Of a stretch of DNA of 40,493 bases, positions 31,060 to 39,221 are shown in pieces. This DNA is from Bacteroidaceae bacterium. GTDB taxonomy: Bacteria > Bacteroidota > Bacteroidia > Bacteroidales > Bacteroidaceae. The position numbers and the translations under genes are program-made. The stretch is from NCBI GenBank assembly GCA_017483665.1, contig JAFUVM010000025.1, forward strand, positions 1 through 40,493. Reading direction: 5' to 3'. The notes below the pieces were generated by a model. That model was not told the DNA's origin. It did not search any database and saw only the letters and a list, made by a program, of their open reading frames with translations. The first letter of the stretch is position 1. Every line of letters starts with the position of its first letter.

Positions 31060-32330
31060 ACAATGAACCCTACTTTCTTGAGGTCGTCCCAGAAGCCCGG
31101 ATACGACTTGCTTACCACCTGTGGATTGTTGATTATTATCTCCCCGCCGACGCGGAGGCAGACCGGAGCGAGCGACATAGCCATGCGATGGTCCTCGTAG
31201 GTGTCGAACTCGAGGGGCTCGAAGAGCAGTTCCTCCCAGTCGCCTATCTCGTAGTAGCCTTCCCAGAGCAGTTCGCCGTCCCGTTCCTCCATCCTGAACA
31301 CCTTGCCCAGTTCCTTCATCAGCGCCGCGATGCGGTCGGTCTCCTTGATGCGGAGGCTGTGCAGACCGTAAAGGTGGAAGGGCACGCCGAGCAGGGCGCA
31401 GGTGACGGCCAGCGTCTGCGCCAGGTCGGGCTGGTGCGTGAAGTCGCAGGAGAAGTGGCAGGTCACGCCGCCGCCTTTCCGCAGTCTTATCACTTCCGTC
31501 CCGTCGGGCTCCACGAAATACTGCGTCGTGACACCCAGCTGGCCGAACATCTGCCACACCTTGCTGTCGCCCTGTATGCTGTCGTGATGCAGGCCCACCA
31601 GGTCAATCTGGGCATCCGCGTCGGGCGAGACGGCAACCATCTCGTACCAATAGCTGGCGGCGCTCCAGTCGCTCTCGATGTGGTATGGGCGCTGCAGGTA
31701 GCTTCCCGGCTGCACCTCGATGACGTCCTTGCCCTGCCATTCCGCCTTGGCACCGAAGTCGCGCATCATGCTCAATGTCATGTCCAGGTAGGGGCGGCTG
31801 GCAATCTCTCCCGTCAGGGTGAGGTGCAGACCGCGTTTCAGCGTAGGCGCAATCATGAGCAGAGCGGAGATGTACTGCGAGCTGACGTTTCCCGCGACGG
31901 TCAGCGAACCGCCCTCCAGTCCGGCCTTTCCCACGATGCGCAACGGGGGGAAGCCTTCCTCGTCCACGTAGGTGATGTCGGCTCCGAGTTGCCGCAGGGC
32001 ATCCACGAGAATGGAGATGGGGCGATGCCGCATGCGTTCGCTTCCCGTTATCACGTGCTCGCCGGGCGTCACGCTCAGGAGGGCCGTCAGGAAGCGCATG
32101 GATGTTCCGGCAGCACCAATGTCGATGGGGGAAGCCTCTGGGGTGGGTCCAAGGGAGGCTAACGCCCGGAGCATCACCTCGGTGTCGTCCGAGTCGGACA
32201 GATTCTCCGGCAGCAAGGTACTTCCGCTCAGGGCGTTGATGATGAGTGCGCGGTTGCTGATGCTCTTGCTCGCAGGCAGCACGATTCGCCCCCTCATGCG
32301 GCTCGCCGGATATAGTTTCAGGTTATCCAT
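31053..32330 (-). CDS. aroA: 3-phosphoshikimate 1-carboxyvinyltransferase (EPSP synthase)
   Basis: Joins phosphoenolpyruvate to shikimate-3-phosphate in the shikimate pathway. It has 425 residues, normal length. Landmarks: LPASKSISNRALIINALSG (about residues 18-36, PEP/S3P-binding Lys-Ser), GAAGTSMRFLTALL (about 72-85), RPISILVDALRQLGADI, and SLRIKETDRIAALMKELGK (about 310-328) with the conserved Lys-Glu and Arg. It is the first gene of a minus-strand series leading to porW, porX and tsaE. The promoter lies at 32357-32387, interlocked with the tRNA-Pro promoter. Confidence 0.97.
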   Translation of the reverse strand: MDNLKLYPASRMRGRIVLPASKSISNRALIINALSGSTLLPENLSDSDDTEVMLRALASLGPTPEASPIDIGAAGTSMRFLTALLSVTPGEHVITGSERMRHRPISILVDALRQLGADITYVDEEGFPPLRIVGKAGLEGGSLTVAGNVSSQYISALLMIAPTLKRGLHLTLTGEIASRPYLDMTLSMMRDFGAKAEWQGKDVIEVQPGSYLQRPYHIESDWSAASYWYEMVAVSPDADAQIDLVGLHHDSIQGDSKVWQMFGQLGVTTQYFVEPDGTEVIRLRKGGGVTCHFSCDFTHQPDLAQTLAVTCALLGVPFHLYGLHSLRIKETDRIAALMKELGKVFRMEERDGELLWEGYYEIGDWEELLFEPLEFDTYEDHRMAMSLAPVCLRVGGEIIINNPQVVSKSYPGFWDDLKKVGFIVC

Positions 32331-32356
32331 AGATTCAAAATTTACGTTTCAGCGAA

Positions 32357-32387
32357 CAAAGTTACGAAAAAGTTTGGAAGTAACAAA
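32357..32387 (-). promoter_or_regulatory. Promoter of aroA
   Basis: On the minus strand TAACTTTG is at 32364-32357 and TTTG at 32387-32384, with a 19-bp spacer, an excellent match. It overlaps the tRNA-Pro promoter on the other strand. Confidence 0.8.
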
Positions 32388-32404
32388 AAAAAGTCATACC
32401 TTTG
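32373..32404 (+). promoter_or_regulatory. Promoter of tRNA-Pro
   Basis: TTTG at 32373-32376, a 20-bp spacer and TACCTTTG at 32397-32404. The -33 box lies between the two boxes of the divergent aroA promoter. Confidence 0.8.
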
Positions 32405-32423
32405 CACTCGCAAACTTAAGGAA

Positions 32424-32496
32424 CGGGATGTAGCGCAGTTGGTAGCGCACACGTCTGGGGGGCGCGAGGTCGCAAGTTCGAGTCTTGTCATCCCGA
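32424..32496 (+). tRNA. tRNA-Pro (anticodon GGG)
   Basis: 73 nt. Acceptor stem CGGGATG/CATCCCG is perfect; D arm GCGC-loop-GCGC; anticodon loop CTGGGGG with GGG; T arm GCAAG-TTCGAGT-CTTGT. The anticodon stem CACGT/GCGCG has an A-C mismatch at pair 28-42 and a U-G at 31-39. CCA is not encoded. Confidence 0.9.
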
Positions 32497-32502
32497 CCTT
32501 TT

Positions 32503-32549
32503 GAGGGAGCGAAACGCTTGGCAACAGGTGAATCGCTCCTTCTTTTTTT
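32503..32549 (+). terminator. Terminator after tRNA-Pro
   Basis: GAGGGAGCGA pairs with TCGCTCCTTC (10 bp, one G-U) and is followed by seven T residues. Confidence 0.75.
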
Positions 32550-32565
32550 GTATCTGTCCGTCCCG

Positions 32566-32648
32566 TGACGTGTCGCAAACTGTTCTGCATTGTATTGCAA
32601 GCCGTTCTGCGTCGTGTCGCAAACTGTCCCGCGTCGTGTCGCAAAAAG
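32566..32648. repeat. 22-bp tandem array between tRNA-Pro and tRNA-Gln
   Basis: Nearly four units of the form GCGTCGTGTCGCAAACTGTY. Unrelated in sequence to the 22-bp hairpin arrays but of the same period. It lies between the two opposing terminators. Confidence 0.8.
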
Positions 32649-32687
32649 AAGATTCCGCTAACCCTCGGGCAAGGGAAAGCGGAATCT
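32642..32687 (-). terminator. Terminator after the tRNA-Gln pair
   Basis: Minus strand: AGATTCCGC pairs perfectly with GCGGAATCT, enclosing a CCCT/AGGG inner stem, and is followed by TTCTTTTT. Confidence 0.8.
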
Positions 32688-32693
32688 CTCTGT

Positions 32694-32763
32694 TGGGCTA
32701 CCCGGACTCGAACCAGGAAAGGCAGGACCAGAATCTGCAGTGTTACCATTACACCATAGCCCA
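32694..32763 (-). tRNA. tRNA-Gln (anticodon CTG), copy 2
   Basis: 70 nt. Acceptor TGGGCTA/TAGCCCA; D arm GTG/CAC; anticodon loop TTCTGGT with CTG; T arm CCTGG-TTCGAGT-CCGGG as drawn. Identical in sequence to the copy at 32826-32895. Confidence 0.92.
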
Positions 32764-32825
32764 ATCTGTATGTTCTTCTCTGCTCCGGCACCACGCGGCA
32801 CTCACGGTCGCAGACGAAAGAGCGT

Positions 32826-32895
32826 TGGGCTACCCGGACTCGAACCAGGAAAGGCAGGACCAGAATCTGCAGTGTTACCATTACACCATAGCCCA
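32826..32895 (-). tRNA. tRNA-Gln (anticodon CTG), copy 1
   Basis: Identical 70-nt gene, 62 bp upstream of copy 2 in the direction of transcription. The two are probably co-transcribed and end at the terminator 32642-32687. Confidence 0.92.
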
Positions 32896-32985
32896 ATGCT
32901 GTCACACCTCAATTGAGGTTTGCGGGTGCAAATTTACAGCTTTTTTACGAACTGACAAATCTTTATGCCAAAAAAATATAATTTA

Positions 32986-33017
32986 TTTGCGTATTTCTGC
33001 AAGTATCTGTACCTTTG
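32986..33017 (+). promoter_or_regulatory. Promoter of rsfS-ftsH-cdsA
   Basis: TTTG at 32986-32989, a 20-bp spacer and TACCTTTG at 33010-33017, with an AT-rich leader of about 40 nt before the rsfS ATG. Confidence 0.8.
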
Positions 33018-33065
33018 CAGTCCATAAAGTACGATAATACTTACCTTATTATATATATATTGCGA

Positions 33066-33431
33066 ATGAAGAAGAAGGAGAAGGACAAGTTGGTGGAGGC
33101 CATCGTGGCCGGACTGCAGGATAAGAAGGGCCGCGACATCGTCGTGGCGGACCTGACGAAGATACAGGATGCGGTGTGCCGCTATTTCGTCATCTGTACG
33201 GGCGGTTCGCCCCTGCAGGTGCAGGCGTTGGCGCATTCGGTGGGCGAGACGTGCCGTACCCAAGCGGACACAAAGCCGCTGGCTGTGGACGGACTGCGCA
33301 ACGCCGAGTGGGTGGCAATGGACTTTGCCGAGGTCATCGTGCACATCTTCCTGCCCGACCTGCGTGCCTTCTACGACATCGAGCACCTCTGGGCCGATGC
33401 CGACCTTCTGAACATTCCTAACCTCGACTGA
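33066..33431 (+). CDS. rsfS: Ribosomal silencing factor RsfS
   Basis: Binds ribosomal protein uL14 and blocks subunit joining in poor growth conditions. 121 residues from the ATG at 33066; 17 upstream codons in frame overlap the promoter and are rejected. Family phrases: LVEAIVAGLQDKKGRDIVVADL, FVICTGGSPLQVQALAHSV, WVAMDFAEVIVHIFLPDLRAFYDIEHLWADA. First gene of an operon; ftsH begins 4 bp after its stop. Confidence 0.96.
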   Translation: MKKKEKDKLVEAIVAGLQDKKGRDIVVADLTKIQDAVCRYFVICTGGSPLQVQALAHSVGETCRTQADTKPLAVDGLRNAEWVAMDFAEVIVHIFLPDLRAFYDIEHLWADADLLNIPNLD

Positions 33432-33435
33432 CACT

Positions 33436-35382
33436 ATGGCAGAAAAAAAGAAAAAGAAGGGCGGCCCGCAGATTAGTCTGACGTGGATATATGTGGTCAT
33501 TGCCATCACCCTGGGCTACCTGCTCATGAGCGGCGACAGCTCTTTGCTGCAGGCCGGATCGTCGCGCAACGCGACCTATAGCGAGTTCAAGAACTATGTG
33601 CGACAGGGATATGCCTCGCGCATCATCGTCGACAAGAAGGAGGGCGTGCTGCAGATGTACGTGGAGCCAAGCCACATACGCGACGTCTTCCGCGAACAGA
33701 AGGTGGACAGCAAGACGCGCCCCTACGTCGTCGTGCAGATACCGTCGGCCGACAAGCTGGAGGACTTCATCAGCGAGCAGCAGGCCGAGGAGCACTTCTC
33801 CGGCGAGATAGAGTACCGCCAGGGGAGCGACGACGCCATGCACTTCATCTGGAGCTTCGGTCCGCTCATCCTCATCGCCGTGTTCTGGCTCTTCATCATG
33901 CGCCGCATGAGTGGCATGGGAGGCGGTGAAGGCGGAGGTCCGATGGGCATCTTCAACGTAGGCAAGAGCCGTGCGCGTCTGGTGGAAAAGGACGAGGAGG
34001 GCAAGGTCACCTTTGCCGATGTGGCCGGACAGGAAGGCGCCAAGCTCGAGGTGCAGGAGATAGTCGAGTTCCTCAAGAACCCGAGCCGCTACACCGAGCT
34101 GGGCGGCAAGATACCCAAAGGCGCCCTGCTCGTGGGACCTCCGGGAACGGGCAAGACGCTGCTGGCAAAGGCTGTGGCTGGCGAAGCCGACGTGCCCTTC
34201 TTCAGCATGTCCGGCAGCGACTTCGTGGAGATGTTCGTGGGTGTGGGTGCAAGCCGCGTCCGCGACCTCTTCCGACAGGCGAAGGAGAAGGCGCCCTGCA
34301 TCATATTTATCGATGAAATCGACGCCGTGGGCCGTGCCCGCAGCCGTGGCGTACAGATGGGAGCCAACGACGAACGCGAGAGCACGCTGAACCAGTTGCT
34401 CACGGAGATGGACGGCTTCGGCACCAACAGCGGCGTCATCATCATGGCCGCCACCAACCGTGCCGACATCCTCGACAAGGCCCTGCTGCGTGCCGGACGC
34501 TTCGACCGACAGATATACGTCGACCTGCCCGACCTGAACGAACGCAAGGCTATCTTCATGGTCCACCTGAAACCCATCAAGACGGACGAGACTCTCGACG
34601 TGGACTTCCTGGCCCGTCAGACACCGGGCTTCAGCGGAGCCGACATCGCCAACGTCTGCAACGAGGCGGCCCTCATTGCGGCACGTGGCGGGAAGAAGTC
34701 CGTGGACAAGGACGACTTCCTGGCTGCCGTGGACCGCATCATCGGCGGACTGGAAAAGAAGACGAAGGTGATGACGGCCGAGGAGAAGCGTACCATCGCC
34801 CTCCACGAGGCGGGTCACGCCACCATCAGCTGGCTGCTGGAGTACGCCAACCCGCTCGTCAAGGTCACCATCGTGCCGCGCGGACGTGCCCTGGGTGCTG
34901 CCTGGTACTTGCCCGAAGAGCGACAGATCACCACGCGCGAACAGATGCTCGACGAGATGTGCGCCACCTTGGGCGGACGAGCTGCCGAGGAGCTCTTCTG
35001 CGGCCACATCAGCAGCGGCGCCATGAACGACCTGGAGCGCGTCACCAAGCAGGCCTACAGCATGATAGCCTACATGGGCATGGGCGACAAGCTGCCCAAC
35101 CTCTGCTACTACGACAACCAGGAGTACAGCTTCCAGCGCCCCTATTCCGAGGCCACGGCACAGCTCATCGACGAAGAGACAAAGGCGATGATAGCCCGGC
35201 AGTACGAGCGTGCGAAGGACATCCTGAGCCGTAACGCCGAGGGACACGCAGCCCTGGCCCAGCTTCTCGTCGAGCGTGAAGTCATCTTCGCCGAGGACGT
35301 GGAGCGCATCTTCGGTCCGCGCCCCTGGGCAAGCCGCACCGAGGAAATCCTGACTCCCGAGTCCGACACCCCAATCTCGTAA
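33436..35382 (+). CDS. ftsH: ATP-dependent zinc metalloprotease FtsH
   Basis: A membrane-anchored AAA+ protease that extracts and degrades membrane and regulatory proteins. 648 residues. Membrane segments at about 14-30 ([17 protein letters not shown]) and 137-154 ([18 protein letters not shown]), with the extracytoplasmic domain between. Walker A GPPGTGKT at about 233, Walker [12 protein letters not shown] at about 290, second region of homology [21 protein letters not shown] at about 336-356, zinc site HEAGH at about 457 with the third acidic ligand in the following helix. It is followed after 39 bp by cdsA. Confidence 0.98.
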   Translation: MAEKKKKKGGPQISLTWIYVVIAITLGYLLMSGDSSLLQAGSSRNATYSEFKNYVRQGYASRIIVDKKEGVLQMYVEPSHIRDVFREQKVDSKTRPYVVVQIPSADKLEDFISEQQAEEHFSGEIEYRQGSDDAMHFIWSFGPLILIAVFWLFIMRRMSGMGGGEGGGPMGIFNVGKSRARLVEKDEEGKVTFADVAGQEGAKLEVQEIVEFLKNPSRYTELGGKIPKGALLVGPPGTGKTLLAKAVAGEADVPFFSMSGSDFVEMFVGVGASRVRDLFRQAKEKAPCIIFIDEIDAVGRARSRGVQMGANDERESTLNQLLTEMDGFGTNSGVIIMAATNRADILDKALLRAGRFDRQIYVDLPDLNERKAIFMVHLKPIKTDETLDVDFLARQTPGFSGADIANVCNEAALIAARGGKKSVDKDDFLAAVDRIIGGLEKKTKVMTAEEKRTIALHEAGHATISWLLEYANPLVKVTIVPRGRALGAAWYLPEERQITTREQMLDEMCATLGGRAAEELFCGHISSGAMNDLERVTKQAYSMIAYMGMGDKLPNLCYYDNQEYSFQRPYSEATAQLIDEETKAMIARQYERAKDILSRNAEGHAALAQLLVEREVIFAEDVERIFGPRPWASRTEEILTPESDTPIS

Positions 35383-35421
35383 TAACGTAATAACGAAATA
35401 AAGTCACAACGACCACCAACC

Positions 35422-36270
35422 ATGCACAATCTGATAGTCCGCACCCTTACCGGTGCCGTATATGTCCTTTTGCTTGTGGGCTGCACCGTCTACAGTCCCG
35501 TCAGCGCCTTCTTTTTCTTTGCCATCGTAGCGGCTGCCACGCTGTGGGAGTTCGGCACGCTCATGAACACGCGCATCCATATCTCTATGGTCCGGCCGCT
35601 CAATGCCCTGGCCGGCGTCGTGCTCGTCGCTGGCGTATGGCTCAGTACAATTGCCAGTCCGCAGACCGCCAAGATGTTCGCGCTCTACGGCCTGCTGCTC
35701 ATCTATCTGCTTGTCAGCGAGCTTTATCGCCATTCCAAGACGCCCCTGCGCAACTGGGTGTTCAGCTTCGCCTCGCAGATTTACGTGGCCCTGCCCTTTG
35801 CCCTGCTGCCCCTGCTCAGCATCGTCTACGACGCCGAGGCGGGCGAATATGCCTACAACTGGATTTACCCCCTGGCCCTCTTCATCTTCCTGTGGGTCAA
35901 CGACACCTTCGCCTACCTCTGCGGCTGCTCGCTCCAGCGTTTCTTCCCCGCCAAGCTTTTCCCCCGCATCTCGCCCAAGAAGTCGTGGGTAGGCAGCATC
36001 GGCGGCGGTCTGGCTACGGTCGGAGCGTCCCTCGCCGTCTACTACTGGCAGCCCGACACCATGCCCCTGGAGCGCTGGCTGGGCTTTGCCCTCGTCGTCA
36101 TCGTGTTCGGCACCTGGGGCGACCTCGTGGAGAGTCTCATCAAGCGTCACCTCGAGGTGAAGGACAGCGGCAAGGTCCTGCCCGGTCACGGCGGTCTCCT
36201 CGACCGCTTCGACAGCACCCTGCTCGCCATCCCCGCCTCCGTCGTTTACTTCCTGCTGACGTCCGTCTGA
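35422..36270 (+). CDS. cdsA: Phosphatidate cytidylyltransferase
   Basis: Makes CDP-diacylglycerol from CTP and phosphatidate, the branch point for phospholipids. 282 residues with about eight membrane segments. The CdsA signature lies near the C-terminus: FPRISPKKSWVGSIGGG, GDLVESLIKRHLEVKDSGKVLPGHGGLLDRFDS (Asp and Lys ligand region). Third gene of the rsfS-ftsH-cdsA operon, an order common in Bacteroidetes. The 3' gap contains A/T-rich repeats of TTTTGAATTT leading to the tRNA-Leu promoter. Confidence 0.96.
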   Translation: MHNLIVRTLTGAVYVLLLVGCTVYSPVSAFFFFAIVAAATLWEFGTLMNTRIHISMVRPLNALAGVVLVAGVWLSTIASPQTAKMFALYGLLLIYLLVSELYRHSKTPLRNWVFSFASQIYVALPFALLPLLSIVYDAEAGEYAYNWIYPLALFIFLWVNDTFAYLCGCSLQRFFPAKLFPRISPKKSWVGSIGGGLATVGASLAVYYWQPDTMPLERWLGFALVVIVFGTWGDLVESLIKRHLEVKDSGKVLPGHGGLLDRFDSTLLAIPASVVYFLLTSV

Positions 36271-36334
36271 ACTGAAGATTAGGGATTGGTGAATACTTTT
36301 TTTCGCCTTTCCCTGATATTTTGAATTTATAAAT

Positions 36335-36365
36335 TTTGAATTTTGAATTAACATTCGTATCTTTG
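36335..36365 (+). promoter_or_regulatory. Promoter of tRNA-Leu
   Basis: TTTG at 36335-36338, a 19-bp spacer and TATCTTTG at 36358-36365, 11 bp before the mature tRNA. Confidence 0.75.
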
Positions 36366-36376
36366 CACCTGCTAAT

Positions 36377-36462
36377 GCCCAGATGGTGGAATTGGTAGAC
36401 ACGAGGGACTTAAAATCCCTTGGCCAGTGATGGCCGTACGGGTTCGATTCCCGTTCTGGGCA
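36377..36462 (+). tRNA. tRNA-Leu (anticodon TAA)
   Basis: 86 nt class II tRNA. Acceptor GCCCAGA/TCTGGGC, anticodon loop CTTAAAA with TAA in stem GGGA/TCCC, long variable arm TGGCCAGTGATGGCCG-type, T arm ACGGG-TTCGATT-CCCGT. CCA is not encoded. Confidence 0.95.
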
Positions 36463-36534
36463 CTTTCCCCAAAACTTCACTACGCCTTTTCCTGCATGGC
36501 GCAGACACAAAGTCTTCGCGCCGTGCTGCAAAAC

Positions 36535-36622
36535 TATTTCCAAGCCTTGGAAATAAATTTCAGAAGCTTGGAAATATATTTTAGTGCCTTTGAAATATAT
36601 TTCCGTGCCACGGAAAAAGTTT
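36535..36622. repeat. 21-bp A/T-rich dyad array, locus 2 (4 units)
   Basis: TTTC/TTTT unit starts at 36537, 36558, 36579 and 36600. Some units are perfect dyads, for example TTTCCAA-GCC-TTGGAAA and TTTCCGTG-C-CACGGAAA. Homologous to 25243-25332, including the flanks. It lies between tRNA-Leu and the aquaporin promoter. Confidence 0.9.
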
Positions 36623-36699
36623 TATGCCCCGCGGCGGAGAAAAAGTGTCCCTGCGACAGGGAATTTTTGACTGTGCGGCGAAGATTTTATGCCCGAAAA

Positions 36700-36731
36700 T
36701 TTGGAGGGAACGGAGAAAAGTCGTAATTTTG
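36700..36731 (+). promoter_or_regulatory. Promoter of the aquaporin gene
   Basis: TTTG at 36700-36703, a 20-bp spacer and TAATTTTG at 36724-36731, with a leader of about 70 nt. Confidence 0.75.
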
Positions 36732-36808
36732 CAAGGGTGCAGACCACAATGCACAACATTTAGCGACGTATACAGATAACCTATTACTAACTTAAATTCT
36801 TAATGCTT

Positions 36809-37483
36809 ATGAAAAAGTATTTAGCAGAGATGGTGGGTACGATGGTACTCGTTCTCCTGGGCTGCGGCACGGCAGTCAGCCTCAATTGCGGAGCAGACAC
36901 CGCATCGGTTGTCGGCACAGCCATTGCCTTCGGTCTGGCAGTAGTGGCTATGGCCTACACTATCGGTGGCATCAGTGGTTGCCACATCAATCCGGCTATC
37001 ACCCTGGGCTGCCTGCTCACGAAGCGCATCAGTGCCAAGGATGCCTGCATGTACATGATCTTCCAGGTCATCGGTGCCTTCATCGGTTCGGCCATCCTCT
37101 TTGCCCTTGTCTCCACGAGCCCCGACGCTGTGCAGGGTACTGCTACGGGTGCCAACGCTTGTCAGGCTGGCATCAGCCAGACGACGGCCTTCATCGCTGA
37201 GGCTGTCCTGACCTGCATCTTCGTGTTCGTAGTGCTCGGCACCACCGACGCCAAGAAGGGTGCAGGCAATTTCGCCGGCCTCGCTATCGGCCTGTCGCTC
37301 ATCCTCATCCACCTGGTAGGCATCCACTACACCGGCACGTCCGTCAACCCTGCCCGCTCCATCGCTCCCGCTGTGTTCCAAGGTGGTCAGGCCCTCACCG
37401 ACCTGTGGATCTTCATCGTCGGCCCGTTCGTCGGCTCCGTTCTGGCAGCATGCACCTGGGCAATGGTGAAGGACAACGACTGA
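36809..37483 (+). CDS. Aquaporin (MIP family), AqpZ-like
   Basis: A six-helix channel for water or small neutral solutes in the inner membrane. 224 residues from the second ATG (MKKYLAEMVGT), the usual family start; ATG 36803 is two codons upstream. Both NPA boxes are present: HINPAITLG (about residue 63) and SVNPARS (about 184), the latter with the selectivity-filter Arg. The length and the TGTSVNPARS context favour an orthodox water channel over a glycerol facilitator. It ends at a strong hairpin terminator shared with the convergent AraC gene. Confidence 0.93.
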   Translation: MKKYLAEMVGTMVLVLLGCGTAVSLNCGADTASVVGTAIAFGLAVVAMAYTIGGISGCHINPAITLGCLLTKRISAKDACMYMIFQVIGAFIGSAILFALVSTSPDAVQGTATGANACQAGISQTTAFIAEAVLTCIFVFVVLGTTDAKKGAGNFAGLAIGLSLILIHLVGIHYTGTSVNPARSIAPAVFQGGQALTDLWIFIVGPFVGSVLAACTWAMVKDND

Positions 37484-37542
37484 TGTCCGCCTGTCGCTCA
37501 GTAAGTAACGGGCGACGCATAGTTTAGCGACCCACTCAGTTT

Positions 37543-37632
37543 AGCCACGAACCTTCCGGATTTCACGAATTCTCTCCCTTGCCATCAGGGGCACAGTCAA
37601 TTCGTGAAGTCCGGGAGGTTCGTGGCTTTTTG
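37543..37632 (+). terminator. Long inverted repeat / terminator after the aquaporin gene
   Basis: Arms at 37543-37571 and 37599-37627 (29 bp, 27 identities; both differences are U-G pairs in plus-strand RNA), a 27-nt loop, followed by TTTTT. The right arm encodes the end of the convergent AraC-type protein, including its stop at 37597. Confidence 0.85.
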
Positions 37633-38823
37633 GTACTGTGTGGGCGTCATGCCAAGACTTTCCTTGAAGACACGGTGAAAATACTCGCGACTGTTGAAGC
37701 CGCAGTAGTCAGCCACGGCCTCCGTGCTCCAATCCGGATGCTCCTGCATCACCCGTTTTGCTTCCTCGAGGCGCAATTGTGTTATCCACTCGGTGTATTT
37801 CTGTCCGCGCTGGTGCAGCCATGCTGTCAGGCGGTAGCGTGTGATGCCGATGTCCTGTGCAGCAAGGGGTTGCAGCAGTCCAGCCTGTCGGTAGCCGCCA
37901 CGGGTCTTCCATGCCTCTACGGCCTGCCCCACCTCGCTCATCATCTCGGGCGAGAGCGCGGCTGCGTCTTTCAACTTTTCAATTTTTAAACTTTCTAATT
38001 TTTCTTCCTCCTCCACCTCGGCGGCGTTCTGCTCGGCGGCCTGCATGCGCTCAGGGGCGGGACTGGTGAGGTAGAAGCAGAAACTATCCACGAGGTAGAA
38101 CAGGAAGAAATAGACGGCGAAGGCGACGATGAGCATTCCCGGACCTGAGCCAAAGATGGCTACGGGCACCATCAGTGCCAAGAGCATCAGGCCGACGATG
38201 CTGTATTGCATCCAGCGCAACATGCCGTCGGTGTCGCGGTCGTAGTAGTTGTGCAGCGCACGGCGCATGGCTACGAGGCTCACCGAGTGCCGCCACGTGT
38301 AGTAGCCCTGCATCAGCATGTAGAGCACGGCTCCCGCCTTCTCGGCCAGTCGCAGCTCCGATGCGTCGCTCAGCAGCGGCTGGCCGTCGGTTAGTGCTGC
38401 CACCGCGAGCATCACCATTGTCACCGTCCACACCACCGGTCCCATCCATCGGTCGGCGAGGCTCAGCCGTCCGCGCCGCTGCAACGGACGGAGCAGCGAG
38501 CGCATAAGAACTTGTTCATTTTGCCGAGTCGCGACGGACGAAGACGAAGTCAAAAGCAGCACGGCACGAGCAAAGAGATAGGAGGCGGGGATGAGCATCG
38601 CCAGATTGAGCATCACCGACTGCGTGACACCCTGTAGCCTCAGTCCCGTCTTCAGTTGTATGGCGAAGTGGACGACCATCAGCGCCGTGCCGCCCGCCAT
38701 CAGCCAGCGGGCCTGACGTGCCTGACGGCTCTTGATGCGCCTTTCGCGCAGGAAGAGCAGCTTCACCGTGAGCAGCAGCATCAGCACCACCGCCGTGAAT
38801 TGCATCATCTGGAGTGTAATCAT
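37597..38823 (-). CDS. Membrane-anchored AraC-family transcriptional regulator
   Basis: 408 residues. The N-terminal half has about seven hydrophobic helices (FTAVVLMLLLTVKLLFL, ARWLMAGGTALMVVHFAIQL, LAMLIPASYLFARAVLLL, VVWTVTMVMLAVAAL, YSIVGLMLLALMVPVAIF, MLIVAFAVYFFLFYLV). A charged coiled-coil linker follows (about 260-290, with EVEEEEKLESLKIEKLKDAA). The C-terminal domain (about 310-400) has two HTH units, LLQPLAAQDIGITRYRLTAWLHQ and STEAVADYCGFNSREYFHRVFKESLGMTPTQYQK, the second being the AraC signature. It is probably a membrane sensor acting directly on DNA; the signal is unknown. A -7-like TAATTTCG at 38839-38832 is so close that the start may be the ATG at 38808. Confidence 0.85.
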   Translation of the reverse strand: MITLQMMQFTAVVLMLLLTVKLLFLRERRIKSRQARQARWLMAGGTALMVVHFAIQLKTGLRLQGVTQSVMLNLAMLIPASYLFARAVLLLTSSSSVATRQNEQVLMRSLLRPLQRRGRLSLADRWMGPVVWTVTMVMLAVAALTDGQPLLSDASELRLAEKAGAVLYMLMQGYYTWRHSVSLVAMRRALHNYYDRDTDGMLRWMQYSIVGLMLLALMVPVAIFGSGPGMLIVAFAVYFFLFYLVDSFCFYLTSPAPERMQAAEQNAAEVEEEEKLESLKIEKLKDAAALSPEMMSEVGQAVEAWKTRGGYRQAGLLQPLAAQDIGITRYRLTAWLHQRGQKYTEWITQLRLEEAKRVMQEHPDWSTEAVADYCGFNSREYFHRVFKESLGMTPTQYQKATNLPDFTN

Positions 38824-38839
38824 AACGGCTGCGAAATTA

Positions 38840-38859
38840 CAAAACCTTCAAAATTGTCA
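38840..38859 (+). repeat. 20-bp direct repeat, left flank of the toxin-antitoxin module
   Basis: CAAAACCTTCAAAATTGTCA, identical to 39574-39593. The two copies enclose the toxin-antitoxin genes. Confidence 0.9.
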
Positions 38860-38885
38860 GCACCTTTTTCCTGGGAAAAGCTGTT

Positions 38886-39221
38886 TTACTTTCTTGCCTC
38901 GCTCACCAGCCACTTTATGTAGTTGTCAGAGACGTTGTCGATTTCCTCTTTGTCGTAGATGGTCAGCAGCGTCACGTTGGCATCGTCGCTTACCAGCACG
39001 GTCAGCGTCAGCACACGGGCTCCGCCGCTCTTACCTTTACCTTTCGAACCGATGGCCATGCGAATCTTCCGAACGCCACCGCCGAGTGCCGACCCCTGCA
39101 GAGGATTCTCCTTGAGTTCTTTACTAAAAGTGAGGTAGTCATCCAGCAGCGACTTGTACTTTTTGACCAGCCGCTTGAACTGGCGGTCGAACTCCACAGA
39201 GGGGATTATCTTTACATTCAT
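38886..39221 (-). CDS. Toxin of the RelE/ParE superfamily
   Basis: 111 residues, basic. Starts NVKIIPSVEFDRQFKRLVKKYKSLLDDYLTFSKEL, then NPLQGSALGGGVRKIRMAIGSKGKGKSGGARVLTLTVL and VTLLTIYDKEEIDNVSDNYIKWLV. This is the usual RelE/HigB-like order of two helices followed by a sheet with Arg/Lys-rich strands (KIRMAIGSKGKGKSGGARV), typical of ribosome-dependent mRNA interferases. Its ATG overlaps the antitoxin stop (ATGA), so the two are translationally coupled. Confidence 0.85.
   Translation of the reverse strand: MNVKIIPSVEFDRQFKRLVKKYKSLLDDYLTFSKELKENPLQGSALGGGVRKIRMAIGSKGKGKSGGARVLTLTVLVSDDANVTLLTIYDKEEIDNVSDNYIKWLVSEARK

Noticed and set aside
30775-31557. A 260-residue protein extending back into aroA
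   Set aside because: The N-terminal part is an out-of-frame reading of aroA; only the 94 codons from 31059 lie mainly outside it.
36377-36622. tRNA-Leu as an attachment site of an integrated element
   Set aside because: No integrase and no repeat of the tRNA 3' end was seen downstream; the following DNA is the 21-bp array and an aquaporin gene.
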